64,000 nucleotides of DNA from positions 2,936,067-3,000,066 of the forward strand of contig NZ_CP047156.1 of assembly GCF_009834025.1 (NCBI RefSeq), in the 5' to 3' direction. Numbering within the stretch: position 1 is the first letter of the stretch; the number at the start of each line of letters is the position of its first letter. The position numbers and the translations under genes were made by a program. This document shows, piece after piece, positions 39,184-48,082 of this stretch. The stretch is from Epidermidibacterium keratini (GTDB taxonomy: Bacteria; Actinomycetota; Actinomycetes; Mycobacteriales; Antricoccaceae). A model generated the notes under the pieces. It did not search any database, was not told the DNA's origin, and was given only the letters and a program-made list of their open reading frames with translations.

Positions 39184-40089
39184 TTAGCGCGCGCTCAGCG
39201 AGCCCGCGGCGTACTGCCAGGCTTCGATTCCGGCGCGCACGGTGGGGGTGGCGTGGCCTCGCACGTACGCCGCGACGATTTGGCGACGAATCCGTGAATC
39301 GCACCGCACGAAGACCACGCCTTCTGGGGCCTGGTGGCGTGCCAGCTCGGGCACCAGGGAGATCGCGTGACCGCCGGCCACGATCACCAGCTGGCTGGTG
39401 TAGTCGCCGATCCGGTGCGCGATGCGCGGTTCGAGCCCGTGGTCGCGCATCGTCTGCACGAGCGCCTCGTAGGCGTCGGTGCCGGTGGCGCACGACGCCC
39501 ACGTCTCGTCGCTCAGGTCGTGCAGCCGCGCCTGGTCCCAGGACGCGGCGCGGTGGTCCGCGGCGACGGCGACATAGACCGGCTCCTCGCCCACGACCTG
39601 AGTCTCGACGAGCGAGGGGAGGCGGATCGGCCGGGTGCTCCACGACTCGACGATCGCGAGGTCTAGCTCGCCGGCGCGCAGGGCCGGAAGCATGTCGATG
39701 CCCTCGCCATCGCTGACCTGCGGGCTCACCTTGGGGTGGTGATCGCGAAGGTGCCCGAGGGCGCGCTGGCTCAGCCCGCGCAGCGCGCTGCCGACCGCGC
39801 CGACGCGCAGCGGCCCCATCGCCTCCCCGGACAGCTCGGCGAGGTCGCGTTCGGCGTGCGCGATCGCGTCGCTGGCGACGCGCGCGTGCTCGGCCAGCAC
39901 GCGCCCGGCCGCGCTCAGGCGCACGCCGCGGCCGTCGGGCTCGAGCAGCGCGACACCGGACTCGCGGCTGAGCTTGCGCAGGTGCTGCGAGACAGCTGGC
40001 GCCGTGACGTGCAAGGCAGCCGCTGCCGCTCCGATCGAACCGTGCTGGGCCACTGCATCCAGCACCCGAAGGCGCTCCCAACTCAACAT
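39184..40089 (-). CDS. LysR-family transcriptional regulator
   Basis: A 301-residue LysR regulator. The helix-turn-helix is in HGSIGAAAAALHVTAPAVSQHLRKL (about residues 16-40), followed by the substrate-binding domain with LRVGAVGSALRGLSQRAL. It probably controls the divergent EamA-type exporter, whose start is 74 bases away, through the inverted repeat at 40111-40133. ATG 40089 gives the standard start MLSWERLRVLDAVAQHG; a longer reading to 40119 would run into that operator. TAGCAT is seven bases before the ATG on the minus strand. Confidence 0.92.
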   Translation of the reverse strand: MLSWERLRVLDAVAQHGSIGAAAAALHVTAPAVSQHLRKLSRESGVALLEPDGRGVRLSAAGRVLAEHARVASDAIAHAERDLAELSGEAMGPLRVGAVGSALRGLSQRALGHLRDHHPKVSPQVSDGEGIDMLPALRAGELDLAIVESWSTRPIRLPSLVETQVVGEEPVYVAVAADHRAASWDQARLHDLSDETWASCATGTDAYEALVQTMRDHGLEPRIAHRIGDYTSQLVIVAGGHAISLVPELARHQAPEGVVFVRCDSRIRRQIVAAYVRGHATPTVRAGIEAWQYAAGSLSAR

Positions 40090-40110
40090 ATAAGCGATGC
40101 TAACCGATGG

Positions 40111-40133
40111 GCACCACAAAAGTTAACTGGTGC
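40111..40133. promoter_or_regulatory. Candidate LysR operator
   Basis: GCACCA (40111-40116), eleven bases and TGGTGC (40128-40133) are perfect inverted arms. The 11-base spacing fits the T-N11-A rule for LysR sites, and it lies between the divergent LysR and EamA genes. Confidence 0.55.
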
Positions 40134-40162
40134 TATCTGTTGGAGCGGGCGATCCTAGAACC

Positions 40163-41152
40163 GTGACCACGACCGTTTCGCAGCCCGCACCGCCTTCCAC
40201 CGCACCTAGGGAGGTCGGCCGCTCGCGGCGCGCTCGGGTGGGGGCGAGGGTGCGGTCGCGAGTCGACGGGCAGGTGGCGATCATCCTCGGCGTCATGTGC
40301 CTGTCGCTCTCGCCGGTCGCGGCGGCGATGTCGGCGCAGGCCAGCAGCTCGACCACCGCATTCTTGCGCTGCGGGCTGGCGATGGTGGTTCTCGCGCCGC
40401 TCGCGATCGCCGAAATGCGCCGTCGTGGACGGCTCGGCCTCGACGCGCGGCGCCTCGCCGTACTCGCCGGCATCTTCCTCGGCATCGACTACATCCTTTG
40501 GGTGAAGGCGGTGTACGTCGCCGGCGCCGGAGTCACCACCGTGCTGATCAACGTGCAGGTGCTCGTCGTGCCGCTGCTCGCGCTGTGGCTGGAGCGCACC
40601 CCGATCGGCGCGCGCTTCTGGTGGGCGATGCCGCTGATGGTGGCCGGCGTCGTACTCGTCGGTGGGTTGCTCGAGACCGGCGCGGACGCGCCCGACCTCG
40701 GGGGAGTGGTGATGGCGGTGGTCTCCGGCGTCGCGTACGGCGCGTATATATACGTGTTGCGCCGCGCCGGGCAGCGCGCGCCTCGGCACCTCGTCGGTCC
40801 GGTGGCGTGGGCGACCGGCTCCGCGGCGCTCGTTGCGGGCGGCTGGGCCGTGGTGACCGGCGACCTCACGCTGTCGCTGGCGCCGTCGACCTGGGGCTGG
40901 CTGATCGCGCTCGCGCTCGCCGGGCAGGTCATCCCGTGGCTGCTCATCGGTCGCGGCTCGCGCAGCGTCGCGCCGGCGACCGTCGGTGCGCTGATGCTCG
41001 GGCAGCCGGTGCTCGCCGTCCTGCTCGGCGTACTCGTCCTCGGCGAGCCGATCTCCTTGCTGCAGTGGCTCGGCTGCCTGCTCACTGTGCTTGCCATCGC
41101 CGTGGCGACGTTGCGGATCCGTCGGCCGCGCAGCGCTGCCGACGGAACCTGA
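40163..41152 (+). CDS. EamA/DMT-family transporter
   Basis: A 329-residue permease with ten predicted spans in two EamA repeats: the first includes GVMCLSLSPVAAAMSAQASS and the second LIALALAGQVIPWLLIGRGS. A basic N-terminal tail of about 35 residues precedes the first span. DMT proteins of this type export amino acids or other metabolites; the substrate is probably related to the signal sensed by the divergent LysR regulator. GTG 40163 is preferred over the GTG at 40130, which lies in the operator. Confidence 0.88.
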   Translation: MTTTVSQPAPPSTAPREVGRSRRARVGARVRSRVDGQVAIILGVMCLSLSPVAAAMSAQASSSTTAFLRCGLAMVVLAPLAIAEMRRRGRLGLDARRLAVLAGIFLGIDYILWVKAVYVAGAGVTTVLINVQVLVVPLLALWLERTPIGARFWWAMPLMVAGVVLVGGLLETGADAPDLGGVVMAVVSGVAYGAYIYVLRRAGQRAPRHLVGPVAWATGSAALVAGGWAVVTGDLTLSLAPSTWGWLIALALAGQVIPWLLIGRGSRSVAPATVGALMLGQPVLAVLLGVLVLGEPISLLQWLGCLLTVLAIAVATLRIRRPRSAADGT

Positions 41153-41177
41153 GCGCGCGCTCGGGCTTCTCAAAGCG

Positions 41178-43265
41178 GTGAGCAACCGCGGACACGTGAG
41201 TGCAGGCTTTGTCCTGGTCCTGTTCGCGATCCTCTTCGCCCCGCCTTCGCCTGCGGCCGCCGATACTGCGCCACCGGTTGTGGTCGTCGCGATGAGCGGC
41301 GTTGGGTGGCACGATGCCTCGGCTGCAACACCGGCCCTGAGCTCGCTGCTGCGGGATGGGGCCACGGCAAACCTGGTGCCGCGGTCGGTCGGCGCGACGT
41401 CCTGCCCGATTGATGGCTGGTTGGCCATCTCGTCCGGCTCGCGGGCGGCGGCGCCGGGGGAGTGCCGCCCGCCCCAGCAGCCGAAGGGCGGGACCGTGCC
41501 CGATTGGCCGGCATACCAGCAGGCCGTGCGCGACCAGCCCTATGACGCCCAGCTGGGGCGGCTCGGTCAGACGCTGCGCGCCGCGTCGGTCTCGGCTGCC
41601 GCGCTTGGGCCGGGCGCGGCCATCGCGCTTGCCGACCCCTCAGGTTCGCTGGTCGGGCAGTACGCCGGGCCGGCCGACGATCCCGCGCAGCTCGCGGCTG
41701 CATTGCCTCCGGTGCTGACGGATGTGGAATTGACGGTTATCGATATAGGGTCGGCCGCTGGTGGTTTGGCGGCCCTCGATGACCGGCTCGCGGCGGTGCT
41801 GGATGCGGTGCGTTCGAGCCGGCCAGAGGCCGTCGTACTCGTGGCATCGATCGCCGATGGCCCGCCGGTTGTGGCCGGCGACCAATCACCTCCCGGCGAT
41901 GAGCCGCGCGAGGGGACCGAGTCGACCGAGGGAGATCGGCCGCCCGCCGGGCTGCAGATCGCGGCATTGCTCGATCCGGCCGCCGGCGGCCCGCGGTCCT
42001 TGGGATCGCCGAGCACCCGGCTGACCGGCCTGGCACAGGCGACCGACCTGGCCCCGACGATCCTGCAGCTTCTCGGACTCACCCCTCCGGTCGCCATGGC
42101 CGGCGCGCCGATGGAGATCGGGCAGCAGACTCCCGACCCGCGAGCCGGGTTGGTCGACGACGCTCAGCACGCCCGCGCCGTCACCGAGCGGGTCGCCGGT
42201 CTCTACGACACGCTCGTCGTACTCGGCCTTGCCGTGTGCGGCGCCGGCTGGTTGGCGTTGCGTCGCGGCGGTTCGGTGCCCGCACCAGCGCTCCTGGTGG
42301 TCGGGGCGCTTCCCGCAGCGAGTTTTCTGGCGAATCTGCTGCCGTGGTGGCGATCCGGATCGCCGGCCTGGGCATATCTCGGCTCCGTAGTCGCCGCCGC
42401 GGTCGCGGTAACGGTGCTCGCCCTTAACGGTCCCTGGCGGCGCTCACGATGGGGGCCGCCCACCTGCCTCGCCGTGGTCACCGAGGTGACGTTGCTGGTC
42501 GGCGTACTCGGCGTCGATGCGGTGCAGTACGCCGCCCCGATGGGGATCTCGCCACTCGTCGGCGGACGTTTCTATGGCTTCGGCAACTCGGCGTTTGCGC
42601 TGCACGCGACGGCAGCGTTAGTCATCGCGGCCGCCGCGGCCGACCGCCTCGCGCGACGGGGCCAGCGTCGGCGCGCCGCTGTCGTCGTAGCCGCGGTGGG
42701 GGCAGTTGCTGTCGTCGCCGACGGACACCCTTCGTTTGGCGCCGACTTCGGCGGTCCGCCCGCACTGCTGCCGGCGTTCGGCGTACTTGCCGTGCTCGCA
42801 CTCGGGGTGCGGCTCACCGCGGCGCGGATTGCCCTGGTGATAGGGATCTCGGCGTTGGCGGCGGTCTCTCTGTCGGTGCTGGACTGGCTGCGCCCGCCTC
42901 CCGAGCGCAGTCACCTCGGGCGGTTCGTGCAGACCGTGCTCGATGGCGAGCTCGGCAGCGTACTGGCTCGCAAGGTCGAGCAGAACTTCGCCAACCTCAC
43001 CGGCTCGACGCTCACGCTGCTCGCGATCGCCGGGACGCTGCTGCTGATCGCGATGGTGCGGCCCCGACTTGCGACTGTGGCGAATGCGCCCATGCTGCGG
43101 CCGCTCGTCGTCGCGCTGGGCATCGCGTGGGCGATCGGGTTTGCCGTCAACGACTCCGGCGTACTCGTCCCGGCGGTGGGAATGATGCTCGGGATCCCGG
43201 TGATACTTGGGTTGCTTGCCGCTCAGCCGGCGAGAAGCACGGCCGCCAGCGCGGCGATCGTGTAG
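41178..43265 (+). CDS. Large exported/polytopic membrane protein
   Basis: A 695-residue protein I do not recognise by name. After a signal peptide (SAGFVLVLFAILFAPPSPAA) there is an extracytoplasmic part of about 330 residues opening PPVVVVAMSGVGWHDASAAT, which resembles an alkaline-phosphatase-superfamily fold but without a clear metal-binding set. From about residue 355 some ten membrane spans follow, with the conserved-looking GISPLVGGRFYGFGNSAFAL. GTG 41178 is chosen to give the complete signal peptide; the longest reading starts at 41091 inside the EamA gene. It converges on the GT2 gene with a 43-base overlap. An envelope-building role is inferred. Confidence 0.75.
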   Translation: MSNRGHVSAGFVLVLFAILFAPPSPAAADTAPPVVVVAMSGVGWHDASAATPALSSLLRDGATANLVPRSVGATSCPIDGWLAISSGSRAAAPGECRPPQQPKGGTVPDWPAYQQAVRDQPYDAQLGRLGQTLRAASVSAAALGPGAAIALADPSGSLVGQYAGPADDPAQLAAALPPVLTDVELTVIDIGSAAGGLAALDDRLAAVLDAVRSSRPEAVVLVASIADGPPVVAGDQSPPGDEPREGTESTEGDRPPAGLQIAALLDPAAGGPRSLGSPSTRLTGLAQATDLAPTILQLLGLTPPVAMAGAPMEIGQQTPDPRAGLVDDAQHARAVTERVAGLYDTLVVLGLAVCGAGWLALRRGGSVPAPALLVVGALPAASFLANLLPWWRSGSPAWAYLGSVVAAAVAVTVLALNGPWRRSRWGPPTCLAVVTEVTLLVGVLGVDAVQYAAPMGISPLVGGRFYGFGNSAFALHATAALVIAAAAADRLARRGQRRRAAVVVAAVGAVAVVADGHPSFGADFGGPPALLPAFGVLAVLALGVRLTAARIALVIGISALAAVSLSVLDWLRPPPERSHLGRFVQTVLDGELGSVLARKVEQNFANLTGSTLTLLAIAGTLLLIAMVRPRLATVANAPMLRPLVVALGIAWAIGFAVNDSGVLVPAVGMMLGIPVILGLLAAQPARSTAASAAIV

Positions 43266-44065
43266 CGCTCGCCAGGGCGTTGGTCGGCTGCGGTGAAGTG
43301 GGTGGCCACGCCATGCATGCGGCGTTGGCCAACGGCCAGCAGTACGTCGCGGTATTGCCTGGCGCGGTGCAGCTGCCCGGCGAGGTCGTTACCGGTCGCT
43401 CGATGCCGCAAGTCGCACGGCACCTCCTGGACGGCGTACCCGGCGAGGAGCGCGTCGATCGTCAGCGCGGTCTCGACGCCCCACCCGTAGGCCAGCGGCG
43501 ATGCGGCGCGGTAGGTCTCGCGAGTGAGGCAGCGTTGCCCGGACAGTGGTTGGCGCGGTACCCATCCGGTCATCTGGGTGATCGCGCTGCGAGCGAACCC
43601 GGTGACGATCCCGTGGCCGCTGGCGCCTTGCTGCGGTGGGAGGTTTGCAATCGTCATGTCGACTTGTCCGCTGGCGACCGGCCCGATCAGCGGGTCGAGC
43701 TCGACGGCCGTTTCAGCGAGGTCGGCGTCGACGAAGAGTAGTAGGTGTGCCGCGCCGGGGTCATCGAGCATCTCAACGACGGCGGCCCCGGTCTGCATCG
43801 CCGCGGCCTTGCCTCGGTTGATCGGGTGCCGGAAGGTGTTGGCGCCGTACTCGCGGGCGATGTCGTAGGTGTCGTCGCTCGAGCCGTCATCGACCACGAC
43901 GACCTGGTCGATGCTCGGCAGCGACCAGAGGGCATCGATGGTGCGGGCGATCCGCTCGGACTCGTCCTTGGCCGGGACGACCGCCGCGACGTTCGGTGGG
44001 GTGGACGATGACGCGGTGAGTGATGACGCGGCGAGTGAAAGTGGTGTGGCGCGGTGGGATGTCAT
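43223..44065 (-). CDS. Family 2 glycosyltransferase
   Basis: A 280-residue GT-A enzyme. NDP-sugar binding is shown by AAVVPAKDESERIARTIDAL, VVVVDDGSSDDTYDIAREYG and the DxD motif in LLFVDADLAE. The acceptor part has FARSAITQMTGWVPRQPLSG and GWGVETALTIDALLAGY, reminiscent of glucosyl-3-phosphoglycerate synthase-type enzymes but shorter. No membrane span is evident. It may act with the convergent membrane protein in making an envelope glycan, which is inference from neighbourhood. The last 14 codons overlap that gene's end. Confidence 0.85.
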   Translation of the reverse strand: MTSHRATPLSLAASSLTASSSTPPNVAAVVPAKDESERIARTIDALWSLPSIDQVVVVDDGSSDDTYDIAREYGANTFRHPINRGKAAAMQTGAAVVEMLDDPGAAHLLLFVDADLAETAVELDPLIGPVASGQVDMTIANLPPQQGASGHGIVTGFARSAITQMTGWVPRQPLSGQRCLTRETYRAASPLAYGWGVETALTIDALLAGYAVQEVPCDLRHRATGNDLAGQLHRARQYRDVLLAVGQRRMHGVATHFTAADQRPGERYTIAALAAVLLAG

Positions 44066-44221
44066 GACCGATCCTGACCTCGGTGGATGCGACGTGTCCT
44101 ACAGCGGGACGACGCGCGCCTCGGCGCCGGTTCCTGCCGACACCCAATCTCCGGCATACCGCACGGCCGCTTAACCTCGCGCTGACCTGGTCTTTACCTC
44201 CATCGGTGTGCGCCCTCGCGT

Positions 44222-44278
44222 TCTGCGGTGCCTTTCACCCCGCTAATCGCCCTTTAGCGGGGCGAAAGGCACCGCAGA
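44222..44278. repeat. CTGCGGTG-ended palindrome, copy 4 (core B)
   Basis: A 24-bp stem with one mismatch (44222-44245 with 44255-44278) around a 9-base loop. The outer end is TCTGCGGTG and the core CCTTTCACCCCGCTA. It lies between the co-directional GT2 and AbiEi-like genes. Confidence 0.85.
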
Positions 44279-44291
44279 TGGGCGCGAGCGT

Positions 44292-44312
44292 GGCGAAAGG
44301 CACCGCAGGTCG
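44292..44312. repeat. Solitary right half of a core-B palindrome
   Basis: GGCGAAAGGCACCGCAG (44292-44308) repeats exactly 44261-44277, the right arm of copy 4, 31 bases further on, and continues GTCG as at copy 2. No left arm precedes it. It looks like the remnant of a second element beside copy 4. Confidence 0.75.
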
Positions 44313-44350
44313 ACGTGGATTCCGCATCGCAAACTCAGTACCTCGCAAAC

Positions 44351-45409
44351 TTAGTAATAGGTGAGGGGGAGCTCGGCGAGCTCGTTGCGCGCCACGAGAG
44401 TCGCCGCCCGAATGTGGGCCCCGGCGGCCTTCGCCCGGGTGCGGCGTTCGTCGGCCAGTCGGGCAAACCCCGCCCGGCCCAGTCGAAGCTCGGGGGCGTT
44501 CAGCCGCAGCATCGCCAATCCTGCATCGGCTACCGCGGCATTCTTCGCGGCATCGATGCTGCGCTGCTCACTGCCCGCGTGGTGCGGCCCGTCGTACTCG
44601 ATGACGAGACCGGCGCTCAGGTCTACCAGGTCGAGTTCGTAGCAGGCTCCGTCCGCGATCAGGTTCGCGTTGGTCAACATCAGGTGCGGCGACACGCCGA
44701 CCTCGGTAATCCACCGCACGCGGACTCGTGACTCGGCGATCGAGCGTGACCGTGAGCTGCTCAGCGGCAGCGCGAGCCGGACCATGGGATTGCCCTTGTG
44801 ACGGGGGTGTGCGGCGCAGAGGTTCGCCAGCTCGTCGAGGTCCACCGTGTGCGGATTGCCGCTCCAGCGAAAGCAGTCGAGGATTGCGACTGCCTGCGGG
44901 AGCGGACGGGTGAAGCGGACCATGTCGTACGCCGTACGCGTCAGGCCGGTGACCGAGACCCCGTCGATAATCTCGATGTCGGCTGGGTCGAGATCGATCC
45001 GCATGACCGCAAAACCCGGTGGGCGCTTGTGCTCGTGCCTGGGGAAGTAGGCAACGACGGGCTGCGGGTCGATCGACAGCATCGTTGGCCCGGCATCGCG
45101 TATGCCGTGCACCGCAGCGGCGCTCCACCCGCCGATGACGGCATCCTCGGGGCAACGTTCGGCGAAGGCGCGCACGAGTGCCCGAGAGTCCGCTGCGATG
45201 TCTGGCAGGCAGTAGAGTCCGCGCGCAATACGGACAAGTCGCCCGTCGCTGAACACTCGTTTGGACACTCCGGTCCCGAGCAACTCTGCGCGGGAGGCAA
45301 CCGCGCAACCTTCAGGCAACGTGCTCAGCACGTGCGCGTCCCTTCTCATAACGTCGATCGTGCCGGGCAGCGCCTCGAAGACCCCCGAGTTATCCACAGG
45401 CTTCCTCAC
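44351..45409 (-). CDS. AbiEi-like antitoxin-domain protein with DUF559-like C-terminus
   Basis: Up to 352 residues. The N-terminal part (CAVASRAELLGTGVSKRVFS, then LVRIARGLYCLP) is the winged-helix domain of type IV AbiEi antitoxins. The C-terminal part (SRVRVRWITEVGV, ELDLVDLSAGLVIEYDGPHH) resembles the Vsr/DUF559 nuclease-like fold with D...E-x-D residues. No AbiEii nucleotidyltransferase toxin gene is adjacent. 45409 is only the outer limit: that GTG lies in a palindromic repeat arm, and GTG 45397 or ATG 45349 (family-like start, CACGAT seven bases upstream) are better. It is bracketed by core-B palindromes. Confidence 0.75.
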   Translation of the reverse strand: MRKPVDNSGVFEALPGTIDVMRRDAHVLSTLPEGCAVASRAELLGTGVSKRVFSDGRLVRIARGLYCLPDIAADSRALVRAFAERCPEDAVIGGWSAAAVHGIRDAGPTMLSIDPQPVVAYFPRHEHKRPPGFAVMRIDLDPADIEIIDGVSVTGLTRTAYDMVRFTRPLPQAVAILDCFRWSGNPHTVDLDELANLCAAHPRHKGNPMVRLALPLSSSRSRSIAESRVRVRWITEVGVSPHLMLTNANLIADGACYELDLVDLSAGLVIEYDGPHHAGSEQRSIDAAKNAAVADAGLAMLRLNAPELRLGRAGFARLADERRTRAKAAGAHIRAATLVARNELAELPLTYY

Positions 45410-45465
45410 CTGCGGTGCCTTTCACCCCGCTAAATGCCCAAGAGCGGGGTGAAAGGCACCGCAGG
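45409..45465. repeat. CTGCGGTG-ended palindrome, copy 5 (core B)
   Basis: A perfect 23-bp stem (45409-45431 with 45443-45465) around an 11-base loop, same core as copies 2 and 4. It is the only copy in a divergent gap, between the AbiEi-like gene and the rpsJ operon, so it cannot serve there as a shared transcription terminator. Confidence 0.85.
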
Positions 45466-45517
45466 ACGAAATCGGGGGACTCGTGATGGGCTTCACGGGG
45501 TTATTGAGTGGGCGGGT

Positions 45518-45547
45518 TTGTGCTCGGTGCCGAGGGTGAGGCATACT
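45518..45547 (+). promoter_or_regulatory. Candidate promoter of the rpsJ (S10) operon
   Basis: TTGTGC (45518-45523), an 18-base spacer and CATACT (45542-45547), the same spacing as the rpsL promoter. Transcription from here would give a leader of about 437 bases. The rest of 45466-45991 holds no gene that I can support. Confidence 0.5.
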
Positions 45548-45720
45548 TGAACGGTTGTCTTTCGCGAGGTGTGCACCCGTGCACCGCCAAGCGCGAGGCA
45601 ACGCGATGTGACACGGCGCCGCACCACCGGGCGCAGGAACACCGCAGCGCTCTACGCGAGCGCATCCGGACCGACACCCCACCGACCGAGAGAATTCTTG
45701 GCGAAGCGGTGTGCGCATCC

Positions 45721-45748
45721 AGGCGACACGCCCGGGTGCGTGGACCGG
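45721..45748 (+). promoter_or_regulatory. Leader element shared with the rpsL operon
   Basis: Matches 5753-5780 at 26 of 28 positions. The two differences are C to T in the loop and G to A beside CCGG. The CACGC/GCGTG hairpin is kept and the competing CCGG pairing is shortened. It ends 243 bases before the rpsJ start, in the middle of a long leader. Confidence 0.6.
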
Positions 45749-45991
45749 AGAACCGACACACGTTCACAGTGGCAGCGAGAACTCGCCAGCTTAGACGCCG
45801 TACGGCGTACAAGTGCCCTGATTCGGATGTCGATGCGGCGCCCCTGCGGCCAACGAACGGCCCAGCGCGCATCGACCAGCACGACCACAGCAGCACCACA
45901 AACGCAGCACCACAGACAAACGAACGCAACAAAGCTCTCGCCCGAGGCAGCACCTGAACCTGCGGCGGGCACGAAGAAAAGGACGGCAAGC

Positions 45992-46297
45992 GTGGCGGGA
46001 CAGAAGATCCGCATCCGGCTGAAGGCCTACGACCACGAGGCGATCGACGCGTCCGCGCGCAAGATCGTCGAGACGGTCACCCGCACGGGTGCCCGCGTCG
46101 TCGGACCGGTGCCGCTGCCCACTGAGAAGAACGTGTACTGCGTCATCCGCTCGCCGCACAAGTACAAGGACAGCCGCGAGCACTTCGAGATGCGCACTCA
46201 CAAGCGCCTGATCGACATCATGGAGCCGACGCCGAAGACCGTCGATGCCCTGATGCGCATCGATCTGCCGGCCAGCGTCGACGTCAACATCCAGTAG
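45992..46297 (+). CDS. rpsJ: 30S ribosomal protein S10
   Basis: A 101-residue S10, the usual length, from GTG 45992 ([20 protein letters not shown]). S10 is a component of the 30S head and, in many bacteria, of transcription antitermination complexes with NusB. Blocks [20 protein letters not shown] and [12 protein letters not shown] are standard. First gene of the S10-spc operon, behind a leader of over 400 bases. Confidence 0.97.
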   Translation: MAGQKIRIRLKAYDHEAIDASARKIVETVTRTGARVVGPVPLPTEKNVYCVIRSPHKYKDSREHFEMRTHKRLIDIMEPTPKTVDALMRIDLPASVDVNIQ

Positions 46298-46359
46298 TAC
46301 GACGCGAGCACACACAGACTTTCCAGCAGCACACCCGAACCAGTAGGGACAGCAAGCAG

Positions 46360-47034
46360 ATGACCAGCAAGTTCAGCCGCACCGAGAGCGGCGTCCTTGG
46401 CACGAAGCTGGGGATGACCCAGGTCTTCGACGAGAACAACCGCATCGTGCCGGTGACCGTCGTCAAGGCCGGTCCGTGCGTCGTCACCCAGGTCCGCAAG
46501 CCTGAGACCGACGGCTACTCGGCCATCCAGATCGGCTACGGCGAGATCGACCCGCGCAAGGTCAACAAGCCGCAGAAGGGTCACTTCGAGAAGGCCGGTG
46601 TGACCCCGCGTCGCCACCTGACCGAGATCCGCACCGAGGATGCCGGCAACTACGAGGTCGGCCAGGAGATCACCCTCGACATCTTTGAGCCCGGTGCCAA
46701 GGTCGACGTGACCGGCACCAGCAAGGGCAAGGGGTACGCCGGCGTGATGAAGCGTCACGGCTTCTCCGGTGTCGGCGCCAGCCACGGTGCCCACCGCAAC
46801 CACCGCAAGCCGGGCTCGATCGGTGGCGCCGCCACCCCGGGTCGCGTCTTCAAGGGTCTGCGCATGGCCGGTCGGATGGGCAACGAGCGCGTCACCGTCG
46901 GTGGCCTCGAGGTCGTCAAGGTCGACGCCGACCGCGGCCTGCTGCTGATCAAGGGTGCGATCCCGGGCAACGCCAAGGGCGTCGTCTACGTGCGCAACTC
47001 GGTCAAGAACTTCCAGCCTGAGGGTGATAAGTAA
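46360..47034 (+). CDS. rplC: 50S ribosomal protein L3
   Basis: A 224-residue L3, which binds near the 3' end of 23S rRNA and reaches toward the peptidyl-transferase centre. Start: [16 protein letters not shown]. The central loop with [20 protein letters not shown] followed by [14 protein letters not shown] is conserved. Its TAA overlaps the rplD ATG (TAATG), so translation is probably coupled. Confidence 0.97.
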   Translation: MTSKFSRTESGVLGTKLGMTQVFDENNRIVPVTVVKAGPCVVTQVRKPETDGYSAIQIGYGEIDPRKVNKPQKGHFEKAGVTPRRHLTEIRTEDAGNYEVGQEITLDIFEPGAKVDVTGTSKGKGYAGVMKRHGFSGVGASHGAHRNHRKPGSIGGAATPGRVFKGLRMAGRMGNERVTVGGLEVVKVDADRGLLLIKGAIPGNAKGVVYVRNSVKNFQPEGDK

Positions 47035-47726
47035 TGAGCAACCTGACTGTCGATGTCCTCGACGCCGACGGCAAGTCGTCCGGCTCGGTCGAGCTCCCCG
47101 CGGAGATCTTCGACGCGCAGGCCAACGTCTCGCTGATGCACCAGGTCGTCGTTGCCCAGCTGGCCGCTAAGCGCCAGGGCACTGCGAAGGCCAAGGGCCG
47201 CGGCGAAGTACGCGGCGGCGGCGCGAAGCCGTACCGCCAGAAGGGCACCGGTCGCGCCCGCCAGGGTTCGACCCGCGCGCCGCAGTTTGCCGGTGGTGGC
47301 ACCGTCCACGGCCCCGTGCCGCGCGACTACAGCCAGAAGACCCCGAAGAAGATGAAGGCCGCTGCGCTGCGTGGCGCGCTGTCGGACCGCGCTCGTGCCG
47401 GGCTGGTCAGCGTCGTCTCGGGCATCGCCGCCGACGACAACGTCAAGACCAAGGCCGCCCTCGCCGTACTGCGTGGCGCGACCGAGCTCGTCGACAACCC
47501 GCGCAAGCGCGTGCTCGTCGTGCTCGACCGTGACGACCTGGCCGGCTGGGTCTCGCTGCGCAACGTGCCTAACGTGCATCTGCTCGTGGCCGACCAGCTC
47601 AACACCTACGACGTACTCGTCGCCGACGCGGTGGTCTTCACCGAGGCCGGCCTCGATCAGTTCGTCAACCGCTCGAAGCCTCGCAGCGCCGACGCTTCGG
47701 CCGATCAGCCTGAAGAGGAGAAGTAA
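47034..47726 (+). CDS. rplD: 50S ribosomal protein L4
   Basis: A 230-residue L4, which lines the exit tunnel with its loop ([20 protein letters not shown], then [16 protein letters not shown]). In E. coli L4 represses the S10 operon; whether this holds here is unknown. The C-terminus has a short acidic, non-conserved tail ([11 protein letters not shown]). It starts within the rplC stop and ends three bases before rplW. Confidence 0.97.
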   Translation: MSNLTVDVLDADGKSSGSVELPAEIFDAQANVSLMHQVVVAQLAAKRQGTAKAKGRGEVRGGGAKPYRQKGTGRARQGSTRAPQFAGGGTVHGPVPRDYSQKTPKKMKAAALRGALSDRARAGLVSVVSGIAADDNVKTKAALAVLRGATELVDNPRKRVLVVLDRDDLAGWVSLRNVPNVHLLVADQLNTYDVLVADAVVFTEAGLDQFVNRSKPRSADASADQPEEEK

Positions 47727-47729
47727 GGC

Positions 47730-48026
47730 ATGAGCGCCGATCCACGCGACGTATTGCTCGCTCCGGTTATCTCGGAGAAGAGCTACGGGCTGATCGAGGA
47801 AAACAAGTACACGTTCCTGATCGCCCCGAACGCCAACAAGACCCAGGTCAAGATCGCCGTCGAGCAGATCTTCGGCGTGAAGGTGCTGGCGGTCAACACC
47901 ACCAACCGTCAGGGCAAGACCAAGCGCACTCGCTTCGGCACCGGCAAGCGCAAGGACACCAAGCGCGCGATCGTGACCGTGGCCGAGGGCGACCGCATCG
48001 AGATTTTCGGTGGCCCGGTCGGCTAG
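47730..48026 (+). CDS. rplW: 50S ribosomal protein L23
   Basis: A 98-residue L23, at the exit of the tunnel where signal recognition particle and trigger factor dock. Seen: [20 protein letters not shown] and [20 protein letters not shown]. Short spacer after rplD, with GAAGAGGAG at the end of that gene serving as ribosome-binding site. Confidence 0.97.
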   Translation: MSADPRDVLLAPVISEKSYGLIEENKYTFLIAPNANKTQVKIAVEQIFGVKVLAVNTTNRQGKTKRTRFGTGKRKDTKRAIVTVAEGDRIEIFGGPVG

Positions 48027-48082
48027 CGACGCCGCCCGCCGACGAGAAACGAACGAAGACGAAGCGAGATAGGTAAACCACA

